Assembly (NCBI GenBank): GCA_015499995.1
Contig: JADNRV010000024.1
Span: 62,001-126,000, forward strand
Source: Flammula alnicola
Taxonomy: Eukaryota > Basidiomycota > Agaricomycetes > Agaricales > Strophariaceae
Direction: 5' to 3'
Length of the DNA stretch: 64,000 nt
The first letter of the stretch is position 1; every line of letters begins with the position of its first letter. Under the pieces are notes generated by a model, which saw only the letters and a program-made list of their open reading frames with translations, was not told the origin of the DNA and searched no databases. Shown here piece by piece: positions 1 through 9,308 of the stretch. The translations under genes were made by a program, and so were the position numbers.

Positions 1-1006
1 AGATAATCTTCGACGGTCCCAGTTTCTCCTCTAGCCTCGTGTGAATCTGCCCTAGTTCAGTTGTCCCATACCTCGAATTCGGGGCTCCAAGGAGGCTCTC
101 ATTTTCTCCGCGCGCTGCCCATGCACCGAGAGAAGGAGCCGGGCAATGGCAATATGCTGTAGCCCGCTGACCCGGATATTGTGGCTGATGATAATGTGGC
201 CTGTAGGTGCACATCAACGTTCGGAATAATGGGCAAAGGGGCTCAGCACCAATTCGGCACCTACCCATCGGACCCATCAAAGCCAGCTGGAGAACCTCGG
301 GACATGCTTTCGTCCAATGTGTAGTTTGGAGGATCGAAGGAGAAGGAGGAAAGACGACATGGCGGACAATCAACGTCAACTGTCAAGTCGGCCGGCCGGC
401 GGTCGTCCTTTCAAGTCATACACTGATTGGAGATCTAAGTCACACATAACAGGTGTGACACAGAGCAAGGTCTATGTGACGAAGAAATGCGAGTGCGACT
501 CTAAGTCGTTCACTTCTACGTCGCGCCCGCATTTCGTCCGTCCCGCGCTCAGCTGTAACCCGCCCAGTACCACTATGTCGTAGCACGTTTATGCAATATC
601 TCGTCATTTTAGACTCGAACAGGTTATGGGCCCCGCGCTCTGCGCGATCTCTTTTCTCTCTAAACAAACATCCTCCACCGGAACAGTCTGTTCTCGCCGT
701 CGAAAGATTGACCTCTTATATCAACACCAACGCCTAGGCCGACTCACGAATCGAATCCAACACTCTACAGACACACTATTGCTAGTTTCTGGTCCTACAT
801 CTCATCTCCAGATCTCGCCATTGAATTCTCTTGCGAAACCTCGCTATCTCGCCCGGCTTGTTCATCGTCACCACATCACCCGCAACTTTGTACATATATT
901 CAAGTTTTTCCAGGCTTGCCGAATCAAGGCAGAACCCCATCTTGTTGGCTCCGGTCGCCCTACTTCATCAGTGTCTTGCCTGTACCTGACTTCAATTTTG
1001 ATCACC
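1..1006. other. Left flank and leader of the retroelement; no gene recognised
   Basis: No open frame here resembles a known protein. A short palindrome with 7-bp arms (GTCACAC, spacer, GTGTGAC) lies at 439-459. The stretch before 1261 probably contains the 5' terminal repeat of the retrotransposon, but I could not match it to sequence downstream of 7157, so the left boundary is unknown. Confidence 0.4.
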
Positions 1007-1096
1007 TTACCTCGTCGACTTCAGTCGCGTTACCTCGATTCCGATTGCCTTACCTCGATTTCGATTGCCTTACCTCGACTTCGGTCGCCTTACCTC
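1007..1096 (+). repeat. 20-bp tandem repeat in the retroelement leader
   Basis: Three full 20-bp units of the form TTACCTCGAyTyCGrTyGCC lie at 1030-1049, 1050-1069 and 1070-1089. They are preceded by a 23-bp variant (1007-1029) and followed by a partial unit. They sit about 170 bp upstream of the gag start. A role as leader structure or regulatory repeat is possible but not shown. Confidence 0.85.
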
Positions 1097-1260
1097 AAGC
1101 TCCATTATCCTATGTCGTCACGCCATCAGCTATACCTACAATACCTCTCTATCCTTGCCTCGACTCTCAACAGGTTCTACAATACTTCCTACCTAGTCCC
1201 TTCATCGGCGCAGACTTGCCCATCCCCAAAGGCGAATCTTTTCTGTACCCTCCCGCAGTT

Positions 1261-2544
1261 ATGGCGAAACTGAAGAAATGGGAGTATATTCCATTATATC
1301 ACTTCATGAACGAAGGCCTAGATGCTGTGGACTTTAACCCCAGCTCCGAGAACAACAACATCGGAAAGCTAATCAAGAATGACGATGGTTCCATCGAGTG
1401 GACTGACGTCGCATCTTCTCGTTCCGCGGCGAGTGTTAAAAAGGACAAAGATATTTCTATTAACGACTTTTGCATAGCAACTCCACGGTTCATTCGCACA
1501 ATGTGTGATGCTTCTTGGCCTGAAGACCGTGTCACGATGTTTACCTTGTTCTGGGATGCTGTCCAGCGCCACGACTGGCGATCTTCCCGTGTTGTAAACG
1601 AAACAACTGCGCTTATGTGGTATCAAGACGAAGAGCGCCAGAAATGGCATGCTCATGCTAGTACCGCTGAACCTACGACAAAGCTGTACAGTCTCGCTGT
1701 GATAGACGAGTCTCGTCTCCAGAAGACCTTGCTCAAGGTTGAGACGGCAGAATGCGAGCACATTTTCTTGCAAGCTGAGATAGAAAGGGTGAGTTTGCAA
1801 TGTTTCTCTTCGCCAAACGCGCATATATCTAACTATCTCCTTCGTTCTTCTCTCCAACATATAAATTTGCCTCGCATACGTGTCCTACACACTGGATGTC
1901 TGCTGCTGCCGGCCACTGCGTGTGCGTTTGTCATCAACGCATGTCGATGATTTGTTCCCGGCTGCATCTCTGCATGTCGATGTCATGTTTCCGGCTGCAT
2001 CTCTGCACGTCGATGTTTTTTGTCCGGCTGCATCTTTGCATGTCGATGGTACTTTGCCGGCTGCGGTCGATGAAATGTTGCGTCTGTGGCTTGTGTTGTT
2101 CAGAACCGCCACGCTGCTGAGTCTAGCAGGCGTTCCCGTGGACCTGACCGTGAAAGGCTGCCGCGAAACCGTAGACGCTCGCCCTCGCCTACTGCGAAGC
2201 GCCGTCGTTCAGCTTCCCCTGCATCCCGTACAGCTGCTCCTCGTCAGGATTTTTTTCGCAGCACAGGCTCCTCGAGCGCCAAAGCCTGTGCTGTCTGCCT
2301 CGGGCGCCACAGCCACCGTTTCAACGAATGCCGGGCGAAGAGAATCTGGGACAACTCCCAGGACACCCTATGTTGTCGAAATACCAAGGGAGAAATTATT
2401 GGGCACACCTCTGGCGCCCTCTTCTGCCTCGACTGGCAAATTGGTCGATGTACGACTACCCGCCACGACGATCGCCACAGGTGCTCCGGTTGCAACGCCT
2501 CTACCCATGGCGCCAGCTCGTGTCCTCGGACAGAGAAAGCTTGA
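1261..2544 (+). CDS. Gag-like protein of the retroelement (spliced)
   Basis: The reading starts at ATG 1261 (MAKLKKWEYIPLYHF), a start like that of gag-like proteins in basidiomycete DIRS-type elements. Exon 1 runs to 1788, where AGG is followed by the donor GTGAGT. Exon 2 begins at 2104 after ...GTTCAG in the same phase and runs to TGA 2542-2544. Exon 2 has an Arg/Ser-rich segment, then a Cys/His-rich part (CAVCLGRHSHRFNEC, later CLDWQIGRC and HRCSGC) that probably binds nucleic acid. Without splicing, the frame stops at TGA 1948-1950. The intron (1789-2103) carries 33-bp repeats. The product should package the RNA. The splice sites are inferred from consensus and phase only. Confidence 0.75.
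1940..2062 (+). repeat. 33-bp tandem repeat inside the gag intron
   Basis: Three full 33-bp units (1940-1972, 1973-2005, 2006-2038) and a partial fourth share the pattern CAyGTCGATG...CCGGCTGCATCTyTG. The period is 11 codons. In the pol frame each unit reads as HVDxxxPAASL without a stop, although the tract lies in a predicted intron of gag. Confidence 0.9.
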
Positions 2545-4468
2545 GCCAACCACGCCATACATATGGCGCGCTTGGCGGGATGCGCTGTCAGACGCGCATA
2601 TCCTCAACAAGTACTCTGACGTCGTCACTGGTTTGCGCTACGGTTTCCGCGTTAACTTCCCCAAAATTGTCGCTACACAAACTCCTCCAAATCGTCCTTC
2701 CGTCGACCAATTCCATTCCCATTTCGACTCCATCGTCGCCTCCGAACTCGAAAAAGGCAGATATATCAGACCGTTCTCTCGTCAGCAACTTGAACAGCTC
2801 ATTGGGCCCTTTCAGACATCACCTTTCTCCGTTATCCCAAAGCCTGGAAAAGTCAACAAGTATCGCATTGTCCAAAATTTCTCGTTTCCTCACTCAACTT
2901 CTGGAAATTTCAAGAATCCTTCCATTAATTCGGCTGTCAATGCCTCCGACTTTCCGTGCACTTGGGGCACTTTCCAAATCACCTGCGCTGTCATCGGTAC
3001 CTTGCCCCCGGGCTCTCAGGCTGCCGTCCGTGATGTATCTGAGGCTTATCGGACTGTGCCCTTGCACCACTCTCAGTGGAATTCTGCCGTGGTTCAAGTC
3101 AGCGACAACGCTTTCTGTGTCGATACCTGCTGCGCTTTTGGTGCGTGCCCGTCAGGAGGCACTTATGGTTGCATCGCAGATAGCGGCAGTGACTTATTTC
3201 GCGCTCGCGGCATCGGACCCCTGCACAACTGGGTCGACGACAACATATTCTTATTCTTCCGAATGCAGTCGAAGTACCTTGCTGACTACAACAAACTACG
3301 AGAAGGCTGGCGCCGCCTTGTCGACCATCAAGGAAGCCACCGCGCGGGCGGCCGCGTGTGGTTTGGTGATGGCTTCGCACCTGATGGTTTGGGTTTCGAG
3401 GCCGTCGAGACCTTTGTTTTTCCCTTGCAAGACCTATCCAAGAACAGTCCACGTGCCCCGGAAGACCTATCCTATACCTACAATTTCGCAGACATCGACC
3501 AGCTGTCTGCGCAACTTGGCATTCCATGGGAAAAATCAAAGGACATCCCCTTTGCATCATCTGTCACCTATATTGGTCTACTCTGGGATCTTGACTCACG
3601 CACTGTCACACTCCCGTTGCCAAAGCGAGAGAAGTATCTCACAGGAATCTCTGCGTGGATTTCTCGTGAGGTCCACACACTCAACAACGTCCAATCCCTC
3701 TACGGCCGCCTCCTTCACGCATCGTTGGTTGTTCCACCCGGTCGCGCGCGCCTCACTGGTCTCGAAACTATGCTGGGCTTGTATTCGGCCTCGCCTCATG
3801 TCCCTCGTCATGCGGTCAAAACCATTCGCGCAGACCTTAATTGGTGGGATGAGCGTCTCCGCAGAAATGTCGTGCAACGACCCATCCCAACCATGGTCGA
3901 CGCCATCGACATTGGCGCCTATTCTGACGCCAGCTCTGAAACTGGGATTGCCATCATCATTGGCAAGCGCTGGCGTGCCTGGCGCCTCCTCCCTGGCTGG
4001 AAGACTCTCGGAGGCACACGGGACATTGGATGGGCTGAAGCCATCGGCTTCGAACTCCTTGTCGAAGCAGTCCTACGACTTTACCCACCCGGTCAGCACG
4101 TTAGGATCTATGGAGACAACAAAGGTGTGGTCGAGGGATGGTGGAACGGTAGAAGCAGAAACTCGCAAATCAACGAGGTCTTCAAATGCATCCACGATAA
4201 GCTCGAAGCGTTCGGATCCATCGACTGTATCCATACTGCCTACGTCCCTAGCAAGTCGAACCCGGCTGATGCGCCCTCACGAGGTCTCCTCGGCGACCAC
4301 GACCTCCTTCTCCCTGAGCTCCCAACCCCTCGTCGTGCATTGGACTTCCTCGTCGACGCTCTCGACGCTCTCACCCCTTCCGAGGTCCGTCTTCAACGAG
4401 ATCAATCAATCACTCCAATACCCTATCCGAGTCTGCAGAAATTCACCCGACTCCACAACCCACCGTGA
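1985..4468 (+). CDS. Reverse transcriptase-RNase H polyprotein (pol) of the retroelement
   Basis: The frame is open from before 1900 to TGA 4466-4468. ATGs in frame occur at 1985 (inside the 33-bp repeats) and at 2507, the latter overlapping the end of gag by 38 nt; either could serve. The reverse transcriptase part begins near 2560. It shows VIPKPGK (about 2830), motif A DVSEAYRTV (about 3030, catalytic Asp) and VDDNIF (about 3233), the counterpart of YxDD. RNase H follows with AYSDASS (about 3919), WAEAIGFE (about 4030), YGDNKG (about 4110) and NPADAPSRG (about 4260), which supply the acidic catalytic residues. The domains look intact over about 860 codons. The enzyme copies element RNA into DNA. 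No protease or methyltransferase is visible. Confidence 0.9.
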   Translation: MFPAASLHVDVFCPAASLHVDGTLPAAVDEMLRLWLVLFRTATLLSLAGVPVDLTVKGCRETVDARPRLLRSAVVQLPLHPVQLLLVRIFFAAQAPRAPKPVLSASGATATVSTNAGRRESGTTPRTPYVVEIPREKLLGTPLAPSSASTGKLVDVRLPATTIATGAPVATPLPMAPARVLGQRKLEPTTPYIWRAWRDALSDAHILNKYSDVVTGLRYGFRVNFPKIVATQTPPNRPSVDQFHSHFDSIVASELEKGRYIRPFSRQQLEQLIGPFQTSPFSVIPKPGKVNKYRIVQNFSFPHSTSGNFKNPSINSAVNASDFPCTWGTFQITCAVIGTLPPGSQAAVRDVSEAYRTVPLHHSQWNSAVVQVSDNAFCVDTCCAFGACPSGGTYGCIADSGSDLFRARGIGPLHNWVDDNIFLFFRMQSKYLADYNKLREGWRRLVDHQGSHRAGGRVWFGDGFAPDGLGFEAVETFVFPLQDLSKNSPRAPEDLSYTYNFADIDQLSAQLGIPWEKSKDIPFASSVTYIGLLWDLDSRTVTLPLPKREKYLTGISAWISREVHTLNNVQSLYGRLLHASLVVPPGRARLTGLETMLGLYSASPHVPRHAVKTIRADLNWWDERLRRNVVQRPIPTMVDAIDIGAYSDASSETGIAIIIGKRWRAWRLLPGWKTLGGTRDIGWAEAIGFELLVEAVLRLYPPGQHVRIYGDNKGVVEGWWNGRSRNSQINEVFKCIHDKLEAFGSIDCIHTAYVPSKSNPADAPSRGLLGDHDLLLPELPTPRRALDFLVDALDALTPSEVRLQRDQSITPIPYPSLQKFTRLHNPP

Positions 4469-4509
4469 ACCTGTCTGGTCTAATCGTCCCGAGTGGGGGC
4501 ATTCCAACT

Positions 4510-7157
4510 ATGCCGAGGCAACATTTTGATGCACCACTCATATCCGCGATCTCGAACCGCAATGCCCATCCAAAACCCTACAAACCAGGACTAATACCGT
4601 TGACTTCCATCCACCGTCCTCATTGCCTTTGCACGGACCGCATTCGCTTGTGGTTACCCACACCGCCCGGTCTAACAACGACTACTGTCGGGTATACACT
4701 CTCGTCACCTGAAGTCGCAACGAGAGTGCTCGACCTCATGAGTCTCGCATGGACAGCCGAAACTAGAAGCGGGTATGGTACAGGCCTCTTGGTCTTTCAT
4801 GTCTTCTGCGACAACAAGACCCCGCCTGTCCCAGATCATCTCCGCGGACCTGCGAGTGAAGAACTAATTCTAGAGTTCATCGCGAGTTGCGCCGCTTCTT
4901 TCGGCGGTGATTCACTCAATGTATATGTCTGCGGCGTTAAAGCCTGGCACACAGTGCATGGCCTACCATGGCGCACGGATAAAGTACGGCTCAGAACGGC
5001 GCTTATGGCGGCCACTAAATTAACGCCAGATTCGTCGAAACGCGCTGAACGGCCCCCTCTATTGCTGCGAAACATACACGCAATCCGTGAGCACCTGGAC
5101 CTGTCCGTCGGTATCGACGCCGCAGTCTATGCTTGCTTAACAATGACCTTTTGGGCCTGCGCTCGCTTAGGAGAATTCACACATCAGGAAAAAACGTCCG
5201 GGCCGCAGTTACCTGCCAAGCTCTGTCGCAGATCATTGGCTCCGGCAGCCTACATTTCACGCGGCATGCGCTTATGTTGATCTCTGTTGCCCTTATTTAC
5301 TCCGGGAGCTCTCGGTGGCCGCATCGTTGTGCCTTGTCGCACTAGTATGCAGCTCTGTTGTTCGAAAATAGCCTCCATAGTCTCAAGTCTGGACTATCAT
5401 CGCTATGAAGGCTACAGACCTTGTACATGCCCATTTGCCTCTGATGACTCCAAAAGCCCACAGGCATGTTAGGTAATTCAGATGTCAGTTGCACACAACA
5501 AAAAAGACGCTATGTAAGTAGTTATCTCAGATTGAGCTCTGTAGGCTGGACGTCCGTGGAGATATCAGGGTTGTCCTCAGGTTTTTCTCTCTGGCCTAAT
5601 CACATGATAACGTTCAATTTTGACGAGTTCGGAGTTGTCTGTGTTGTTTGAACCTCCCCTAAACTTCACGTGCTGCAAGGTTCGAAATGTTCCCATCACT
5701 TTCAAGTCGTCAGCGCACCTTCTTTCCTTCCCTCCATCATTTCAACTCTCCCGGTCATTCCTCACTGCCGTCTTCCCCCCTCCTCTGCTGCCTCCACGGT
5801 AAGTAATTCCTGCATCATCTCCACCCAACTGAACGCTCCTCGCTTTCCTCCGGTCCTGGTCTTTCTGAAGGCTGATGGTAAGGTTGTTCATTTTTTTTTG
5901 GTGGCAGGCTCTCATGTTCGTTTAAGCACAGAGCACCTCCTTTGTGGACAGATGGCGGAGGATTGAGTATTGGGTGACGACGTGGATAGTGGGAGAAGGG
6001 TTTTCAGCCTCGAACCATGGGTAAGTCATATACTTTTCCCATTTCATTTGATTGATTGCTGTATTGACAAATGGATTACCGGGACCAGGACTGATATTGC
6101 ATTCAGTGGAGCCGCATATCGTGACGTGTACATTCTTCCAAGCCATGCATTTGATGCAAGAAGACACCCAGACTGAGAGTGATAGCAAGACGGGGTTCCC
6201 TTAGCGATTAGATAGTTTTTTTTATACATAGCTAGTATATTTTCTCTTGAATGTTATTTTCTGTGCTCTTTTTCTGATTCCTGTATGGTCCTGTGATCCT
6301 GTGTGGTACCGCTAATGGAATGCGTCCAAGGCCCTATTTAGAATACAGATCAATATATAGTCTACATTGTCTACGGTGCTATGGGCCTCTGTAAGCTACA
6401 TTGTAGTTGTGCAATGCTACTCGGAAAAACATAGACAAATATAGTAGTCCAGGCAAGCTACATTGCACTATATTTTAGGGGGATGTCAACCGCGCTACAG
6501 TCGCTACATACCCAACATTGTACGACATATACTTCAGGTTTTTTCCTGATGCAGTACCATCCCTCAAAGCTTTCGATCCTACTTTGCACGTCAAGCCTTC
6601 GAATGTTACCAATGCGGGCGCTTCCGACAGCCCAGTCACTACAATCCATATCCCATTCACCAAAATTGCAAAATACAAAGGTGAAGACATACACTGGGCA
6701 CCGCAATCTGGGCCTAGTGATCCCGCCGCTGCACTCGCAAATCATATGCGTGTCAACGCCCCTCCGCCCGGCGGCGCCATCTGGTCACCTCTTCGCTTAC
6801 AAACACTCAGACGGCACTTATCGGGCTCTAACACGCAATATTTTTCTACGCCGCATAGCTGCAGCAGCTAAAGCATCTGGCGGTGAAGCGGTGCAAGGCC
6901 ATAGCATCCGCATCGGAAGTGTGCTCGAGTACTTGCTTCGCGGCATGCCTTTCGAGGCTGTCAAAGTCCACGGACGTTGGTCAAGTGACGCTTTCCTGAA
7001 GTACTTACGAAAACACGCGGACATCCTTGCACCTTACCTTCAGGATACACCTGCTATTGAGCAGTTTATTCGTTACACGCTCCGTCCTCGCGCCGGCGCT
7101 TCAGGTGAGCCCGATCTCCTACTTTTGGGGTTTTCCGCCTCAATTGATTTCGTTTAA
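4510..7157 (+). pseudogene. Tyrosine recombinase of the retroelement, split by a TIR element and frameshifted
   Basis: The recombinase frame follows pol directly. An open GTG-initiated stretch begins at 4465, and the first ATG is at 4510. The N-terminal core-binding part (about 4700-5160) ends in WACARLGEFT with the first catalytic Arg. At 5182 the frame enters a 1.37-kb insertion. Removing 5182-6551 plus one copy of the flanking CA joins EFT to VPSLKAFDP exactly in frame. Near 6770 the frame shifts by +1 (one extra base in a CCC run would explain it). The rest reads HLFAYKHSDG, then GHSIRIG (HxxR box, about 6900), VHGRWSS (about 6969) and FLKYLRK with the presumed nucleophilic Tyr (about 7000). 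It would have integrated the circular DNA product. Stop at 7155-7157. Confidence 0.85.
5182..6551. mobile_element. Non-autonomous DNA element with 14-bp terminal inverted repeats
   Basis: The left end CATCAGGAAAAAAC (5182-5195) and right end GTTTTTTCCTGATG (6538-6551) are exact reverse complements. The dinucleotide CA lies on both sides (5180-5181 and 6552-6553). Deleting the element and one CA restores an uninterrupted recombinase reading, so the ends are well fixed. The interior (1.37 kb) has no recognisable transposase. It contains several donor-like sites (GTAAGT at 5800, GTAAGG near 5879, GTAAGT near 6020). Near the right end CTACATTG occurs three times (6362, 6396, 6458), like subterminal transposase-binding motifs. 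The superfamily is unassigned; a 2-bp duplication other than TA is unusual. Confidence 0.85.
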
Positions 7158-9308
7158 AGCGTCGTCTGGCTCCTAGGGCTTTCTGGGTGTTTTAAACTCA
7201 TCCATCCTTTTTACCGCTCTCTGGTGAGAATCACAGCCCATTCATGCATCTCAAAATTAAAGAAGCTGCGACAGACTCTGGCAGTTCTTCTTTGCCCAAA
7301 TCTAGACATGGGTGGTGCATGCACACCACTCACGTCGAATCGTTACTAGCTACATGTTTATGTAATTAACCTACAAGCGAAATATGTACCTCTTCGGCGT
7401 TGCCCCTTCCCTCTCCTCTCGTCGAGCACGACACATCTGAGCGACATAGATACAGTACAACTGGGATGTCAAGTCATGGCCGGTCACATTGCATCTGTCA
7501 CGCTCTCCGTTTCCCTGCTCTCCGACGTCGACGGTCCTTTCCTCCCTCACGCTTCGCCGACCTTCCATCCTTTCCCAACAAGGTGTATCTTTTGTCAAAC
7601 CCTATCTGCTATTTCTTACGTTCTAGGTCCTTTCTATCTGCTTGCCTCTGCGAACTGCGAGTCTCCATGTTGCTCATTTCCTCAATGACCGCTCTGGATT
7701 TTTGGAGCTTGTGCGATGACTTGCTTTGTTATCTATCCCTGTCTGTTATTGAGTTTACTCATGTTACACTTAAAGGTATCGAACGGGCACAGGAAAATCT
7801 ACGTGGCATGAGCGTGGCATGCGTGAGGTGCGTGCTATGGCCTAGCGTGCAAGGATGGGGCAGTGCGTGGATCTCCAGAGGAGGTGCGTGCATGCCCTTA
7901 GCGTCCACTAGTGTGCATGAATAATTCTACGGGCATGTGTGCATAATAGAAAACGTAGTTCTACAGGCCGATCGCTCCTTTATAGGGACTTCGCAGGTTA
8001 GTCCATCTATCCATCCTGTATAAGACTTCAATCACGTTACAGCATTCATTTTGCAGGTAGACTAATCTCTAATCTATTTCTACTGCAAGATGATCGTGAA
8101 ATTCTAATAAATGCAGGGAAGGAGTGCAAGGATGTCAAAAACATCAAAATTTTTCGAAGTTCAAGATCGTACTAGCCGCGGTCTCCGGCTCATAATGTGC
8201 TTAGCACACGATCATTGTATCCACTGAGGCCAACAGCATGCTGTTGGGCGGGCATGTCTCAGTCCACTGTCTGCTATCGAATCGGACGAAGAAAGGCAGT
8301 GAAACTCTGAAGTTGTAGCTACACAGTTCTGAACTTTGGAATGCACCAGGTAAGATCTATGCGAAGGAACAGTTTACTATGCTCGATTCCACTGAATGTG
8401 CGGTATAACATCACTACCCGCAACAAATCGTGCAGAAATTGACAGACTCGGAGGAAAAGATGAATTCAGACTGGAAGACAAATAAAGCGCTTAAGATTCA
8501 AACTATTAACTAGTACTTGGTAGGATGTAGGGGTCAGGATATATATCAACAGACAAACGAAAAAAAAGTGGATGGATGGATATACATACATTACTCGAGT
8601 ATGCAGTGAAAGGATATGTGCGTGCATGTACGTGACGGTTGTACTAACCGACGTGCAGTACGAAGGTAGTGATAGTAAGATGCAAATCAAACACGGTAGC
8701 TTTGATGGAAGAAAAAAATACTTGACTGTTCCTTTGGGTGATAGTTTCGAAGGCGAAAAAATTGCGCAATACATTCGCAATGGAACGGCATGAAGAGGCG
8801 CAATTGTGAGATTTTTAGAATCTGATTCAAATTTCGTCGTGGCTCGTGGGCGAGGTTCGTAAGCGGGCGAGGGATGAGAACTAGTGGCGGATCCTAGTGG
8901 TGGGCAATTACAGTATGCGTATGTGGGTGGTGGTGGGATATGGTGGCGAGGATGCCTGACGCGATGGTGAGGAGGCAATGAGGGCGAGGTGGGGCTAAAA
9001 GGCGAAAAGAAAGAAGGAACGACATAAGTAAGGGTTGTAAGGTAACGTACTGTAATGCTAGAAAATAAAATGTGGAAATGCAAGCGAAAGACAAGGAACG
9101 AAGGCGAAGGCCGGCATGGGATGAAGAGTGTAGGCTGTAACTGCAACGCCAAAAATAAAGAATGAAGAGAGTCCTATCAATATGAAAGGGAGATAAGATG
9201 CATATAGTCCGCCAGAGAAAATAAACGCACGCAAAACGTGATAAAAGAAAAGGCCTCGAGCCCCATCCTCTAACCCAATCTACCCTTCCATCCAAACAAC
9301 GCTCAACC
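7158..9308. other. Gene-poor region right of the retroelement
   Basis: No frame resembles a known protein. The first few hundred bases may hold the 3' terminal repeats of the retrotransposon. Around 7800-7945 there is a local excess of GCGTG words. The segment 8470-9308 is downstream of the membrane protein gene on the minus strand and probably includes its 3' untranslated region. A long minus-strand open frame at 8894-9300 is the out-of-frame tail of that gene, not a separate protein. Confidence 0.5.

Larger units (their letters stand above)
1261..7157 (+). mobile_element. Tyrosine-recombinase retrotransposon (DIRS/Ngaro-like), interrupted
   Basis: The region holds, in order, a gag-like gene, a reverse transcriptase plus RNase H frame, and a tyrosine recombinase, all on the plus strand. 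This order and the recombinase in place of a DDE integrase define the DIRS/Ngaro/PAT class. I see no methyltransferase domain between RNase H and recombinase, which argues for the Ngaro side. The coordinates are those of the coding part. Terminal repeats must lie outside, but neither split direct nor inverted repeats could be paired by eye. The copy is inactive as assembled, because the recombinase is broken by another element and a frameshift. Confidence 0.85.

Noticed and set aside
439..459. 7-bp palindrome GTCACAC/GTGTGAC as a terminal repeat
   Set aside because: No partner was found downstream of the recombinase; too short to assign as an element end.
2328..4529. 733-codon plus-strand frame parallel to pol
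   Set aside because: It is the shadow of the RT-RNase H frame, rich in Ser/Pro/Leu with no domain motifs.
5620..6188. Possible spliced gene inside the TIR element
   Set aside because: Several good splice donors exist, but no exon combination gave a recognisable or long protein. Left as a note to the element.
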